NCBI GenBank assembly: GCA_905339165.1
Contig: CAJPFH010000028.1
Span: 46,177 to 110,176, forward strand
Direction: 5' to 3'
Length of the DNA: 64,000 nucleotides
Origin: Flavobacteriales bacterium
Lineage (GTDB): Bacteria; Bacteroidota; Bacteroidia; Flavobacteriales_E; Vicingaceae
This document shows positions 27,542 through 37,807 of this stretch, one piece after another (positions within the stretch are counted from its first letter, which is position 1; each line of letters starts with the position of its first letter). The notes below the pieces were generated by a model. That model was given only the letters and a program-made list of their open reading frames with translations. It was not told where the DNA came from and did no database searches. The position numbers and the translations under genes were made by a program.

Positions 27542-27967
27542 TTATTGTTTAAATGCAATTAATAATACTGCACAGCCCGATGCCAGATTATTCGGATCTA
27601 GTTGCGCCTCTATGGTACAATCAAGGGTAGAATTAATTTTAAAATCCCAGTAAGGGGCATTTTTATAATCTTTATTAGTGAAGAGCAGATTCCGGTCTTG
27701 GTCGTACACTGAAAAAATCAAATTTCCGTCTGAAAGACCTGAACAAGCTGCAAAACGATATGTGCTTCCTCCATACATAGTAACCTGAAACTCGGCCATT
27801 TCTTCATTTAACAGAAGAGCTCGATAGGCTTGCCCATCAGAAATATAGCCTTTGGTAAGGTGCTTGTTACAAATATTGGCAATCGTATCGCATTGAGAGA
27901 ATGCATTTGCAGAAAATAACAAGATTGCTGTAAATAGCAGTATTGCTGTGAAGTTATTTCTTTTCAT
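27542..27967 (-). CDS. Hypothetical exported protein
   Basis: I do not recognise this 141-residue protein. It has a clear signal peptide (MKRNNFTAILLFTAILLFSANAF, cleavage probably after FSQ or before QCD) and five cysteines in the mature part, which may form disulphides. The mature part looks beta-rich: YRALLLNEEMAEFQVTMYGG, YRFAACSG and NLIFSVYDQDRNLLF, the style of small beta-sandwich or pre-peptidase C-terminal-like domains. It follows the lipoprotein gene by 18 bases and is closed by a good terminator, so the two form an operon. Confidence 0.7.
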   Translation of the reverse strand: MKRNNFTAILLFTAILLFSANAFSQCDTIANICNKHLTKGYISDGQAYRALLLNEEMAEFQVTMYGGSTYRFAACSGLSDGNLIFSVYDQDRNLLFTNKDYKNAPYWDFKINSTLDCTIEAQLDPNNLASGCAVLLIAFKQ

Positions 27968-27985
27968 TTTTTTTTATCTAAGGGT

Positions 27986-28867
27986 TTAACCAATTATTTT
28001 TTCTCTTATCGCAGAAATTTTTTCCGAAATAAGCTTTAGTTGTTCTTTTGTAACTACCACTTCGCTGGTACTGTTTATGGTCGTTGTTTTATTTTTTTCA
28101 TCAACCGTTGGCTGAACGTATGTATAGGTGTTAGTAACCTGAGCAAATACCTCGTTCAAATCCATTAACTGATCTACTAAACCCGCAAATTCCGATTTAC
28201 TGTAATAAGGAGTTAAAATTTTTATCAGATTGTTAAGGGTATTTTTTTGCTCACCGATTCTTCTGATTACATCGGCATTTTGAGTTTGATTGGCTACATT
28301 GGTTGCAAACCAAAGTGTTTCAATCCATCCCCCGGCAAGAATAAGGGCTCCCACATCATTTCGTTCGTTATTTTTAAGATACGCATCAGCTCCCTGATAG
28401 GCATCGGTAACCAAAACCAGCAGAGAGTCTTTGTTTCCCAAATTTTTCTCAAAACGTTCTAGCAAAGTACGGTCAAAAGCTCCCATCACACCTAAATCAT
28501 CGGCAAGGCTATTCACTGCAGTTAAAAAAGAAATAGCATCTTGCGTCTGTTCGTAAATGGTAACATACCCTAAATCGGCACCAAATACACCAAGGTTTAC
28601 GGCTTTTTGGTAGTTGGAAGAATATTTAGTTGTGTTTTTTGGCGAGTTTAGTAATGAGGCGTTGTAAGTGCTACCCACTTTTTGTATCAGCAAGGCTGTT
28701 TGGATAGGCGATGGCACACTAAAAACCTTGCCATCTATCTGCAAAAGATTAGTTTTATCGGGGTTTACAGGTTCTGTTGTGTCATCGTTGGCAGAGTCAT
28801 CGGTTCCGCCTCCGCATCCTGAAATAACTAGAGCCACAAGAGATATGGCAAATAAAATTTGTTTCAT
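27986..28867 (-). CDS. Hypothetical lipoprotein, mostly helical
   Basis: From the ATG at 28867 this is a 293-residue lipoprotein: MKQILFAISLVALVISGCGGG has a lipobox ISGC with Cys at residue 18. The longer in-frame start at 28939 would hide the signal and is rejected. After a Thr/Asp/Asn-rich linker the mature protein looks helical (KYSSNYQKAVNLGVFGADLG, a GGWIETLWFATNVANQ segment, a late VVVTKEQLKLISEKISAIREKI helix). Similar proteins are widespread as unnamed lipoproteins in Bacteroidota, as far as I recall; function unknown. It is the first gene of an operon with the 27542 gene. Confidence 0.75.
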   Translation of the reverse strand: MKQILFAISLVALVISGCGGGTDDSANDDTTEPVNPDKTNLLQIDGKVFSVPSPIQTALLIQKVGSTYNASLLNSPKNTTKYSSNYQKAVNLGVFGADLGYVTIYEQTQDAISFLTAVNSLADDLGVMGAFDRTLLERFEKNLGNKDSLLVLVTDAYQGADAYLKNNERNDVGALILAGGWIETLWFATNVANQTQNADVIRRIGEQKNTLNNLIKILTPYYSKSEFAGLVDQLMDLNEVFAQVTNTYTYVQPTVDEKNKTTTINSTSEVVVTKEQLKLISEKISAIREKIIG

Positions 28868-29110
28868 CGTAAGTATTTTTTTGTCTTTTTTAATTTTCAA
28901 TTTGAGGCTGCAAGTAATGAAAAAATAATGAATTCTCAAAACCTTTTTTTTCGATTAATACACAAAATAAAGGGTTTATTTTTATTAAACTGCCCACGAA
29001 CCGGTTTGCATTTTGCAGCTTCTTGTTTTTCAACAAAATAGAAATTTATATAAGTGTGCCAATGGGCGTAAAATCGCCTTTTTGCACATTTCAGAGCAAG
29101 CAAATAAACC

Positions 29111-29118
29111 TATATTTG
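29111..29118 (+). promoter_or_regulatory. -7 promoter box before the RNA methyltransferase gene
   Basis: TATATTTG matches the Bacteroidota -7 consensus TAnnTTTG and lies 22 bases before the ATG at 29141. No TTTG at the ideal upstream distance is visible (the nearest, at about 29080, is a few bases too far), so the promoter may depend mainly on the -7 box. The rest of the 28868-29140 spacer, between divergent genes, shows nothing else clear. Confidence 0.4.
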
Positions 29119-29140
29119 TTGCTCATTTTTATATTAACAA

Positions 29141-30289
29141 ATGGAATTAGTAGCTAAGTGCAATGCCGGATTAGAAAGTGTTTTGGCCAAGGAGCTTTAT
29201 GTTCTTGGAGCAGAAAATATACGTATAGGAAGACGGGCTGTTTTGTTTTCCGGAAATAATGCTCTGCTTTATAAAGCAAATTTGTACCTACGTACCGCTA
29301 TTAAGGTGCTGCTTCCCATTTCGGAGTTTAATGCAAACAGTTACGATGAGTTGTACGAAAAGACAAGGGCTATTGATTGGAACTGTTTTTTTAACCCCAA
29401 CTTAAGTTTTGCCATAGAACCGGTTGTAAACTCAAGTATTTTTACCCATTCTCAGTTTGCTTCACTGCGTGTAAAAGACGGCATTGCCGACTATTTTCGA
29501 GAAAAAAAAGGAAAACGCCCCTCGGTAAACCCCGAAAACCCCGACTTTAAAATTATACTTACCCTTTTTGAAAACCGCTGCTCCGTTGGAATCGATAGCA
29601 GTGGAGACCCCTTATTTAAAAGAGGATACAGGCAAATGAGAGGAGCCGCCCCCATTAAAGAAGATTTAGCTGCCGGAATGGTATTATTAAGTAATTACAA
29701 GGGACAATTCAACCTATTTGACCCCTTTTGTGGTTCCGGAACCATTATTGCCGAAGCGGCCATGATTGCATGTAACTTCCCTCCCAATCTTTACAGAGAA
29801 CATTTTGGTTTTAAAAACTGGAGCGACTACAATCCCAAAGAATTTCTAAAAATTAAAAAAGAAGCGGAAGAAGCCATTGTACCCTTTAAACATTTCGAGT
29901 TTTTTGCCTCCGATATTTCTTCTTCAGCCATTAATGCCACCTCAAACAACTTAGCATTCCTGAATAAGTTTACCACCATAAACATTTCGGTTTCTGACTT
30001 TTTTAAAAATTCAAACTCTTTAGATGGGGGTATTCTTATTACCAATCCACCTTATGGAGAGCGATTGCAACTAGAAGAATCGATTTCGTTTTACAAAAAA
30101 ATTGGCGATAAATTAAAATCTGATTATACCGGATTTGACGCATGGATTATAAGTTCTAACAACGAGGCTATGAAACATATTGGTCTTAAACCATCAGCAA
30201 AAATTCAATTATACAATGGCAAATTAGAGTGCTCTTTCAGAAAATACGAACTTTACCGAGGATCCAAAAAACAGAAAACAGATTCATAG
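29141..30289 (+). CDS. RlmL-type 23S rRNA (guanine-N2) methyltransferase
   Basis: A 382-residue RNA methyltransferase of the UPF0020/RlmL family. An N-terminal ferredoxin-like/THUMP region (about 1-155: VAKCNAGLESVLAKEL, FAIEPVVNSSIFTHSQF, SVGIDSSGDPLFKRGYR) binds RNA. The catalytic Rossmann domain has DPFCGSGTIIAEAAM (motif I) and TNPPYGERL (motif IV, the N6/N2-amine methyltransferase NPPY). It corresponds to the RlmL half of E. coli RlmKL, with no RlmK part, which is normal in this phylum. It precedes pfkA by 26 bases in the same direction. Confidence 0.9.
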   Translation: MELVAKCNAGLESVLAKELYVLGAENIRIGRRAVLFSGNNALLYKANLYLRTAIKVLLPISEFNANSYDELYEKTRAIDWNCFFNPNLSFAIEPVVNSSIFTHSQFASLRVKDGIADYFREKKGKRPSVNPENPDFKIILTLFENRCSVGIDSSGDPLFKRGYRQMRGAAPIKEDLAAGMVLLSNYKGQFNLFDPFCGSGTIIAEAAMIACNFPPNLYREHFGFKNWSDYNPKEFLKIKKEAEEAIVPFKHFEFFASDISSSAINATSNNLAFLNKFTTINISVSDFFKNSNSLDGGILITNPPYGERLQLEESISFYKKIGDKLKSDYTGFDAWIISSNNEAMKHIGLKPSAKIQLYNGKLECSFRKYELYRGSKKQKTDS

Positions 30290-30315
30290 AGCATGTTTTA
30301 ACTAAAAATAAAAGA

Positions 30316-31287
30316 ATGAAAAAAATAGCTGTATTTACTTCAGGAGGCGATGCCCCTGGTATGAACGCATGCATTAGAGCTGTAGTACGAACCGGCACTT
30401 ACTACCAAATTGAAGTAATGGGCATCTTAAACGGGTACGAGGGAATGATTGATAATACTTTTGTTTCCATGAATGAAAAATCGGTATCGAATATTATTCA
30501 ACGAGGAGGCACCATTTTGAAAACAGCAAGAAGTCAACGCTTTTTACAACCAGAAGGAAGAAAAAAAGCACTCGAAAATTTAAATGCTCACCAAATTGAA
30601 GGAATAGTAGCCATAGGCGGAGACGGAACTTTTAAAGGAGCTCTAGCACTTTCAGAACAATGCCATATACCCATTGTAGGCTGCCCCGGCACCATTGATA
30701 ACGATTTAGTAGGAACCGATTTTACCATTGGCTACGATACCGCTATAAATACTGTAATAGAAGCCGTAGATAAGATAAGAGATACTGCAGAATCGCACAA
30801 CCGCCTTTTTGTAGTAGAGGTAATGGGTCGCGATGCCGGACTCATTGCTCTGAGAAGTGGTATTGGTGCGGGAGCCGAAGCAATACTGATTCCTGAACTC
30901 AAATCGGACATGAATGAAATGCTCGAAAAACTTGAAAAAGGAAGAAAAGATAAATCCTCTAAAATTATTTTGGTGGCCGAAGGCGATGAATCGGGCGGAG
31001 CCTACAAAGTAATGGAAGCTATTAAACAAAAATTCGGTTCAATATACGACATTAGAGTATCTGTTCTCGGACATATTCAACGAGGAGGCTCCCCTACCTG
31101 CATGGAAAGAGTAAATGCCAGCCGTATGGGACACGCAGCTGTAAAAGCCCTATTGCAAGGCAAAAGCAATATAATGGTGGGTATTATAAACGGCAGTATT
31201 GCATATACCTCTTTCGAAAAAGCAGTAAAACATATTGTAGAAATAAAAGCCGATTTAAAAGAGTTGGCAGAAATTTTATCGGTATAA
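30316..31287 (+). CDS. pfkA: ATP-dependent 6-phosphofructokinase
   Basis: PfkA phosphorylates fructose 6-phosphate to fructose 1,6-bisphosphate, the committed step of glycolysis. From ATG 30316 it has 323 residues, the standard length; a longer frame from 30229 would overlap the methyltransferase gene. Motifs: TSGGDAPGMNACIRAVVR (ATP site), GGDGTFKGA with Gly after GGD, and CPGTIDNDLVGTD with Gly before TIDND. Gly at those two places marks the ATP-using rather than pyrophosphate-using group. VEVMGRDAGLIAL and HIQRGGSPT complete the active and allosteric sites. priA follows after three bases. Confidence 0.97.
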   Translation: MKKIAVFTSGGDAPGMNACIRAVVRTGTYYQIEVMGILNGYEGMIDNTFVSMNEKSVSNIIQRGGTILKTARSQRFLQPEGRKKALENLNAHQIEGIVAIGGDGTFKGALALSEQCHIPIVGCPGTIDNDLVGTDFTIGYDTAINTVIEAVDKIRDTAESHNRLFVVEVMGRDAGLIALRSGIGAGAEAILIPELKSDMNEMLEKLEKGRKDKSSKIILVAEGDESGGAYKVMEAIKQKFGSIYDIRVSVLGHIQRGGSPTCMERVNASRMGHAAVKALLQGKSNIMVGIINGSIAYTSFEKAVKHIVEIKADLKELAEILSV

Positions 31288-31290
31288 CAA

Positions 31291-33771
31291 TTGGCGGTTA
31301 CAACAACATACTTAGATGTAATTTTGCCTTTGGCAATTCAACATACTTATACTTACCTACTTCCTTCACATATTGCCCCCGATACCGTAAAACCGGGTAT
31401 GCGTGTAGTAGTGCAATTTGGCAAGGGAAATAAAATGTATGCCGCTCTTATAAAGAAAATACATTTCAACCATCCCGAAAAATATACACCCAAAAAAGTT
31501 GAAGAAGTGCTAGATAGCACACCCGTAGTAAATCAACATCAGCTTTTATTTTGGGAGTGGTTGCAAGAGTACTATATGTGTACCCCTGGAGATATTTTAA
31601 CTGCCGCTTTGCCTACAGCTCTTCGTATTGAAAGCGAAACCAAGGTATTGAAAAACCCTCAATTTACTTACCACCCACATGAGGTAAACCATCAGGAATA
31701 CCTCATATTAGAAGCACTAGAAATACAACCCATACTTTCTTTACAAGAAATTTCAAAAATATTAAACCTAAAAAATATTTATCCTCTTATAAAAAAAATG
31801 GTAGAAAATAAAGCCATTTTATTAGAAGAAGAAATAAATGAAAAATATAAGCCCCGAAAAGAAAAATACATTCGCTTAACGGAATATGCTGCCAACGAAA
31901 AAACACTTCAACTCATTTTTTCCGAATTAGAAAAAAAAGCTTTCAAACAGCTCGAGTTATTAATCCATTTTATACAGCAAACCAAAGCCTTTGAATACTC
32001 CAAAAAGGAAATGCGTAAAAACCGATTGTTAAAAATATCCGGGGCATCGGCAAGTATCATTAGCCAACTTGTAAAAAAAAATATACTGCAAGAAGTAGAA
32101 AAAGAAACCAACCGGATTGCTGCCGAAACCCATCAAACAGAAGAAGCCAAAAAACTTTCGGATGCACAATATACTGCTTTCTGCGAAATAAAAAAACATT
32201 TTTTGCAAAAAAACACGGTGCTACTTCACGGCATTACCTCTTCGGGTAAAACTGAAATATATGTACATCTGATACAAGAACAAATAAAAATAGGTAAACA
32301 GGTTTTATACCTGCTACCCGAAATTGCACTTACAACTCAACTAATATCCCGACTAAAAAAATATTTCGGGAATACGATTGGTATATATCATTCCCGTTTC
32401 AACGAAAACGAACGAGTTGAAATTTGGAACAGCGTATTACATAAAACCCAAAATAGATTTCAAATTATTATTGGTGCCCGTTCGGCTCTTTTTCTCCCCT
32501 ACTCAAACCTAGGTTTAATTATTATAGATGAAGAACACGAAACCAGTTTTAAACAATACGACCCTGCTCCTCGCTACCATGCCCGCGATGCTGCATTAAT
32601 GCTGGCAAACCAGCACAACGCAAAAGTAGTATTAGGTTCGGCCACCCCCAGTATCGAATCATACTTCAATGCCACCGAAGGAAAATACGCTTTGGTAGAA
32701 CTAAATGAACGCTTTGGTGGCGTGCTTCTGCCAAAAATTATTTTTTCCGACATTGCAGAAGAAAGCCGCAAGAAAAAAATGCACTCACATTTTTCTGCCA
32801 TCTTGCTAGATGAAATAAAAAAAACGATTGATAATGGAGAACAAGTCATTCTTTTTCAAAACCGAAGAGGCTATGCCCCTTTTCTAATGTGCCAAACCTG
32901 TGGCCATGTACCAGAATGCCAACACTGCGACATCTCTTTAACGTACCACAAACTAAAACACAAACTCATTTGCCACCTTTGCGGATACAGCGAAACCATG
33001 ACACAAAAATGCCCCGCCTGTGGAAATATAAACATGAATTTAAAAGGATTTGGCACCGAAAAAATTGAAGAAGAAATAGGCCTTTTTTTTCCGAATGCCA
33101 AAATAGCCCGTTTAGACTTTGACTCCACGAGGGCTAAAAATGCCTACTACAACATCATTACCGATTTTGAAGAAAATAATGTTCAAATTTTAGTAGGCAC
33201 ACAAATGGTTACAAAGGGTTTAGATTTTGATAATGTAGGGTTGGTAGGCATTTTAAATGCTGACAATATGCTTTACTTTCCTGATTTCAGGGCCAACGAA
33301 CGCTCCTTGCAGCTCATGCTACAAGTGGCCGGCAGAGCCGGCAGAAAAAACAAACAGGGAAAAGTTATTATTCAAACCTATAACCCACAACATGTTATTA
33401 TGAATTTTGTGCAAAAACACCAATACAAGGCATTTTATAATTACGAAGTAGAACAACGTAGAACCTACCAATACCCTCCATTTTGCAGAATACTAAAAGT
33501 TACATTAAAACACCATAAACCCGAATATCTTAATCCTGCAGCCGACTACCTTACTCTATTATTAAAAAACGATTTTGGGAACAGAGTACTTGGCCCTGAA
33601 TTCCCTGTTGTTTCAAGAGTGCACAATTTGTATCAAAAAAACATTCTACTTAAAATTCAAAAAAACACATCGGTAAAATATAGCCGAACTCTTTTAAAAA
33701 AAGCCATTGATACCTTTTTAGAAAGTAAATACAGAAGCACTAGAATATCCATTGACGTTGATGCTTATTAA
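31291..33771 (+). CDS. priA: Primosomal protein N' (replication restart helicase PriA)
   Basis: PriA recognises stalled forks and reloads the replicative helicase. 826 residues: a 3'BD domain (YLDVILPLAIQHTYTYLLP onwards), a helicase core with Walker A HGITSSGKTE, DEEH box IIDEEHETSFKQYD, and a zinc-binding module with eight cysteines in CQTCGHVPECQHC and CHLCG plus CPACG. The conserved N-terminal strand begins at residue 7, before any ATG, and a stop codon lies two codons upstream, so the TTG at 31291 is the only sensible start. It is three bases after pfkA. Confidence 0.96.
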   Translation: MAVTTTYLDVILPLAIQHTYTYLLPSHIAPDTVKPGMRVVVQFGKGNKMYAALIKKIHFNHPEKYTPKKVEEVLDSTPVVNQHQLLFWEWLQEYYMCTPGDILTAALPTALRIESETKVLKNPQFTYHPHEVNHQEYLILEALEIQPILSLQEISKILNLKNIYPLIKKMVENKAILLEEEINEKYKPRKEKYIRLTEYAANEKTLQLIFSELEKKAFKQLELLIHFIQQTKAFEYSKKEMRKNRLLKISGASASIISQLVKKNILQEVEKETNRIAAETHQTEEAKKLSDAQYTAFCEIKKHFLQKNTVLLHGITSSGKTEIYVHLIQEQIKIGKQVLYLLPEIALTTQLISRLKKYFGNTIGIYHSRFNENERVEIWNSVLHKTQNRFQIIIGARSALFLPYSNLGLIIIDEEHETSFKQYDPAPRYHARDAALMLANQHNAKVVLGSATPSIESYFNATEGKYALVELNERFGGVLLPKIIFSDIAEESRKKKMHSHFSAILLDEIKKTIDNGEQVILFQNRRGYAPFLMCQTCGHVPECQHCDISLTYHKLKHKLICHLCGYSETMTQKCPACGNINMNLKGFGTEKIEEEIGLFFPNAKIARLDFDSTRAKNAYYNIITDFEENNVQILVGTQMVTKGLDFDNVGLVGILNADNMLYFPDFRANERSLQLMLQVAGRAGRKNKQGKVIIQTYNPQHVIMNFVQKHQYKAFYNYEVEQRRTYQYPPFCRILKVTLKHHKPEYLNPAADYLTLLLKNDFGNRVLGPEFPVVSRVHNLYQKNILLKIQKNTSVKYSRTLLKKAIDTFLESKYRSTRISIDVDAY

Positions 33772-33898
33772 CATTTATTAACTCCATTTGTACCGCACAT
33801 TTACCACTAATGTAAATTTTAATTAATTTCAGCCCCTCTAACACAACAAAAAAAGTAAACATCAAGTTGAACAAAAAAAGTTTAGCAAAATTTAACGT

Positions 33899-34615
33899 AT
33901 GAAAATTGCACTGCTCGGTTACGGTAAAATGGGTAAAGAAATTGAATCTATTGCTCAACAGAGATTACATACCGTGCCGCTTAAAATAAGCTCTTTAAAT
34001 AAAAACGAAATAACCATTGCCAATTTACAAAAAGCAGATGTGGCCATCGAATTTAGTCAACCCGAAAATGCCATTGGAAATATTTTAAAATGTTTTGAAG
34101 CCGGAATACCCGTGGTGGTAGGCACAACCGGCTGGTATGAACACTTTCAGATGATAGAATCGGAATGTAAAAAAAATAATGCCACCCTTCTATATGCTAC
34201 CAATTTTAGCATTGGCGTAAACCTGTTTTTTGCTCTTAACCGCTACCTGGCACACCTTATGAAAAACTACACCGAGTACAGTGTAGAGATAGAAGAAACA
34301 CACCATAGCCAAAAACTAGACTCGCCCAGCGGCACAGCCATTACGCTTGCAGAGGGAATAATGAAAGTAAATTCTAACTTAAAAAAATGGGTAAACGAAA
34401 CCACCGATAATATAAACGAAATACCCATTACTTCTCATCGTATTGGAAATGTTCCAGGCACTCACCGCATCACATACCATTCTACCGTAGACAGTATTGA
34501 AATAAAACACACGGCACACAACCGTTCCGGTTTTGCCTTAGGTGCTGTGTTGGCTGCAGAATGGCTGCAACATAAAAAAGGAATTTTTACCATTAACGAC
34601 ATTATAAACTTTTAA
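33899..34615 (+). CDS. dapB: 4-hydroxy-tetrahydrodipicolinate reductase
   Basis: DapB reduces the dihydrodipicolinate precursor in the diaminopimelate/lysine pathway using NAD(P)H. The 238-residue protein is shorter than the E. coli enzyme (273) but normal for Bacteroidota. Visible motifs: the nucleotide loop GYGKMGKE, VVGTTGWYE, the ATNFSIGVN strand, and the catalytic EETHHSQKLDSPSGTA with its His pair and Lys. The C-terminal HTAHNRSGFALGAVLAAEWL is typical. It is followed after two bases by the first signal peptidase gene. The 127-base spacer after priA has only weak AT-rich hairpins. Confidence 0.96.
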   Translation: MKIALLGYGKMGKEIESIAQQRLHTVPLKISSLNKNEITIANLQKADVAIEFSQPENAIGNILKCFEAGIPVVVGTTGWYEHFQMIESECKKNNATLLYATNFSIGVNLFFALNRYLAHLMKNYTEYSVEIEETHHSQKLDSPSGTAITLAEGIMKVNSNLKKWVNETTDNINEIPITSHRIGNVPGTHRITYHSTVDSIEIKHTAHNRSGFALGAVLAAEWLQHKKGIFTINDIINF

Positions 34616-34617
34616 AA

Positions 34618-36177
34618 ATGGAAATAAGCATCAGCACTTTTATTATTTTAAGCATCGTTTACTTTGCTGCCTCACACATTGGCCTCTATAAACTTTACGA
34701 AAAAGCGGGCCTTAAAGGGTGGCAGGCCTTAGTGCCCTTTTACGGGGTTTATTTGTTGGTAAAGTTAGTTCATCGCCCGCTTTGGTGGATTGTAGTCTAC
34801 TATATTCCCTTTCTTGGCTTCGTAGTATGGATGGGTTTAATTGTAGATTTACTGAAACATTTTGGGAAATTCGAATTAAAAGATCACTTTTTAGGAGTTG
34901 TCTTTTCGGGCATCTATCTGCCAATTATTGCTTTTAAAAGCGATTTAAAATTTATTGGACACGAAAAAGCCAAGCAACACAAAAAAACAAAAACCCGAGA
35001 ATGGATTGATGCCATTGTATTTGCTGTAGTAGCAGCCACCATCATAAGAAGCATCTATATGGAGGCATTTACCATTCCCACTTCTTCAATGGAACATACC
35101 TTGGAAAGAGGCGATTTTCTCTTTGTAAGTAAATTAAGTTACGGACCACGAATACCCATGACACCCATTGCTTTTCCATTTGCTCACCACACCTTGCCTC
35201 TAACCGAAAAAACAAAATCATATCTAGAATGGATTACTTTTCCTTATTTTAAACTGCCCGGAATGGGAAATGTAGAACGCTACGATTACGTTGTGTTTAA
35301 TTTCCCGGCAGGCGATACCGTAGCCATAGAAAGAAGCAATGAAGTATATTATCAAATTGTTCAGGAAGAAGGCTGGCAACAGGTGCAAAAAAAATATACC
35401 GTAACCGCAAGACCCATTGACAAAAGAGAAAATTACATTAAACGCTGCGTAGGTATGCCGGGCGATAAACTGGAAGTAAAAAACGGAGAGCTATTACTAA
35501 ATAATTCTCCGGCCTATATAGGCGAGGGAATGCAACACATTTACCGTGTAACCGTAGATGGATACGGGCTAAGCGAAAAAAAACTTTTTGACGAAAATAT
35601 TACCCGAGAAAAATTTGAAAACCAACCCTCGGCCCGTTATGGTGAATATTATATTACAATGACAGCCAAAGCCGCAGAAAAACTAAGGCAGTTTACCAAT
35701 GTTAAATTAGTAGAAAGGTTAAACAAGGAAAAGGGATACTATCAGCAACAAGCAAAAGCCTTAAACATAAACTCCTTTCCTATATACCCCAACCACCCAA
35801 CCTTTGATTGGACAGAAGATAATTTTGGCCCCATCGACATTCCCAAAAAAGGAAATACCATATCTCTTACCACACAAAATTTACCCATTTACAAAAGAGT
35901 AATTGCCGTATACGAAGGCAATCAATTAGAGGTTGTAAACAACGATATTTTTATAAATGGAGAGAAAGCTACTTCCTATACTTTTCAAAAAGACTATTAC
36001 TGGATGATGGGAGATAACCGCCATAACTCACAAGATTCTCGCTTTTGGGGGTTTGTGCCGGACGACCATATTGTAGGAAAAGCTGTATTTATTTGGTTAT
36101 CGCTTGATCCTGATTACCCCCTTACCCGAGGTAAAATAAGATGGAAACGACTATTAAAGATGGTTGACAAAGAATAA
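34618..36177 (+). CDS. lepB: Signal peptidase I, long form with N-terminal membrane domain
   Basis: Signal peptidase I removes Sec/Tat signal peptides at the outer face of the inner membrane. This 519-residue form begins with two or three membrane helices (about 1-115, including [19 protein letters not shown]), an extra domain typical of Bacteroidota LepB, then the catalytic S26 domain. The nucleophile is in [14 protein letters not shown] (Ser near 157) and the general base in [13 protein letters not shown] (Lys near 275). Long inserts lie on both sides of the Lys motif. The closing motif is [16 protein letters not shown]. Its last base overlaps the start of a second lepB, so the pair is co-translated. 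Confidence 0.94.
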   Translation: MEISISTFIILSIVYFAASHIGLYKLYEKAGLKGWQALVPFYGVYLLVKLVHRPLWWIVVYYIPFLGFVVWMGLIVDLLKHFGKFELKDHFLGVVFSGIYLPIIAFKSDLKFIGHEKAKQHKKTKTREWIDAIVFAVVAATIIRSIYMEAFTIPTSSMEHTLERGDFLFVSKLSYGPRIPMTPIAFPFAHHTLPLTEKTKSYLEWITFPYFKLPGMGNVERYDYVVFNFPAGDTVAIERSNEVYYQIVQEEGWQQVQKKYTVTARPIDKRENYIKRCVGMPGDKLEVKNGELLLNNSPAYIGEGMQHIYRVTVDGYGLSEKKLFDENITREKFENQPSARYGEYYITMTAKAAEKLRQFTNVKLVERLNKEKGYYQQQAKALNINSFPIYPNHPTFDWTEDNFGPIDIPKKGNTISLTTQNLPIYKRVIAVYEGNQLEVVNNDIFINGEKATSYTFQKDYYWMMGDNRHNSQDSRFWGFVPDDHIVGKAVFIWLSLDPDYPLTRGKIRWKRLLKMVDKE

Positions 36178-37211
36178 TGGTAAAAAAAAATACAACTTTT
36201 AGAGAATGGAAAAAAGCATTCCTATTGGCTCTTTTTTTCGTTCTTCTATTACGTATTTTTGTATTTGAGGTTTTTACCGTTCCATCTACCTCCATGGAAA
36301 AAACAATACTTACAGGCGATTTTGTGCTTGTAAATAAGTTGGCTTATGGAAGCAGATTGCCTATTACGCCTCTTAGTATTCCGTTCTTTCATCAATATCT
36401 TAATAAAGAAAAAAAAATTTCAGCTTACCTTCCTTGGCTCAGCCTTTCTTATTTTCGTTTACCCGGCTACACAAATATTGAAAGAAATGATGTGTTGGTT
36501 TTTAATTATCCCGTAGAAAAAAATCATCCTATAGATCATCGTTCATATTACATAAAACGGTGCATTGCTCTGCCTAACGATACTATTGAAATAAAAAATA
36601 AAAATGTTTTTATTAACCATACCGAATTAACTCTTCCGGAAAACGCCTGTTTCAATTACCATGTATTTCCAAAAGGCGAAATTGATAATTCATTTTGGGA
36701 CTCACTGAAAATAACTGAAGGGAGCAGAATTTTCACTCTTCATAAATGGCTATTACAACTTACCCACAGGCAATATAATGATCTTTTAAATTCAAATAAA
36801 ATAAACACCATTACCAGACAATGCTACTCTCCCTCTCAATATGCCGATTTTATTTTTCCGTATGACAGCGTTTTTCCGTGGAATCCTGACTATTTTGGAC
36901 CTTTACACATTCCTGCAAAAGGAGATACGATAGAAATTACCCAACATAATTTTTCCTTATATGCTCCACTTCTGGAAAGGTTTGAAAAAGCTTTTGTATC
37001 GGCCGATTCGCTTCCTTACCAACATGTTTTTTCGAACAATTATTACTTTGTACTTGGCGATAATAGGGATAATTCAAGTGATTCTCGCTTTTGGGGACTT
37101 GTTCCTGAAAATCATATTATAGGCAAAGCGGAAATTATTTTGTTTTCTGTAAATAAAAACCCATCTGAAAAAAAGATACGATGGAACCGAACATTGAAGA
37201 AAATACAATAA
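36177..37211 (+). CDS. lepB: Signal peptidase I, short form
   Basis: This second S26 peptidase has 344 residues and a single N-terminal helix (about 13-30, [19 protein letters not shown]) instead of the multi-helix domain of its neighbour. The catalytic dyad is intact: [14 protein letters not shown] (Ser near 39) and [13 protein letters not shown] (Lys near 127), with the closing [16 protein letters not shown] motif. It overlaps the long lepB by one base and the WbqC-like gene by 31 bases. Both copies look active. They may divide substrates, for example ordinary and T9SS or lipoprotein-like precursors, but nothing in the sequence proves this. Confidence 0.93.
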   Translation: MVKKNTTFREWKKAFLLALFFVLLLRIFVFEVFTVPSTSMEKTILTGDFVLVNKLAYGSRLPITPLSIPFFHQYLNKEKKISAYLPWLSLSYFRLPGYTNIERNDVLVFNYPVEKNHPIDHRSYYIKRCIALPNDTIEIKNKNVFINHTELTLPENACFNYHVFPKGEIDNSFWDSLKITEGSRIFTLHKWLLQLTHRQYNDLLNSNKINTITRQCYSPSQYADFIFPYDSVFPWNPDYFGPLHIPAKGDTIEITQHNFSLYAPLLERFEKAFVSADSLPYQHVFSNNYYFVLGDNRDNSSDSRFWGLVPENHIIGKAEIILFSVNKNPSEKKIRWNRTLKKIQ

Positions 37212-37807
37212 TATTACCCTCTGCGTATTTCGGCAGTTTAGAATACTGGAAATTGATGGTATCGAAAAGCCTTGTTTTTATTGACAGGCATGAGTCTTTC
37301 AGAAAACAAACGATACGTAATCGCACTCATATACTTACCCCCAATGGAATACAAATTCTAAGTATACCGTTGCAACATTGGAAGAATAACACACCTCTAA
37401 AAGACATAAAAATATGTTATGCAGAAAGCTGGCAAATCAAACATTGGAGAAGCATCGTTTCGGCTTACAACAATTCTCCTTACTTTGAATTTTACAAAGA
37501 TTATTTTTGGCCTTTTTATGAAAAAGAAAAATTTCGCTATTTGATAGACCACAATGAAGAAATACAGAGAGTTCTACTAAAAATAACTAAAAGTGATAAG
37601 CAAATTTTATACTCAAACCAACCGATTGAGATTAAACAGGAAAATGATTTTAGAGAAAATTTATCAAAAAAAGAAAATATACTATTTGAATTTAAAGACT
37701 ATACACATGTATTTGATACTAAGGTGCACCAAGTAGGGAAACTGAGTATCATCGATTTATTATGTAATCAGGGGCTTGATGCAGTATACTTTCTGAAATC
37801 TAACTAG
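37181..37807 (+). CDS. WbqC-like family protein
   Basis: A 208-residue cytoplasmic protein with the WbqC pattern: [14 protein letters not shown] near the start, then [17 protein letters not shown] (the conserved ...xFxKxxxRNRxxI) and ISIPLQHW-like text, followed by WKIKHW-like [20 protein letters not shown]. WbqC proteins occur near O-antigen or sugar loci and are thought to act in glycan or lipid modification, but the reaction is not established. The start overlaps the second lepB by 31 bases, and the 3' end overlaps the convergent mutB gene by eight bases. Confidence 0.85.
   Translation: MEPNIEENTIILPSAYFGSLEYWKLMVSKSLVFIDRHESFRKQTIRNRTHILTPNGIQILSIPLQHWKNNTPLKDIKICYAESWQIKHWRSIVSAYNNSPYFEFYKDYFWPFYEKEKFRYLIDHNEEIQRVLLKITKSDKQILYSNQPIEIKQENDFRENLSKKENILFEFKDYTHVFDTKVHQVGKLSIIDLLCNQGLDAVYFLKSN

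Noticed and set aside
29056..29082. GGCG-TAAAAT-CGCC-TTTTT hairpin upstream of the rRNA methyltransferase gene
   Set aside because: Only a 4-bp stem, and no plus-strand gene ends upstream of it; probably chance.
33800..33835. ATTTAC-CACTAAT-GTAAAT hairpin between priA and dapB as terminator
   Set aside because: Six A/T-rich pairs with no clean T-run; too weak to call.
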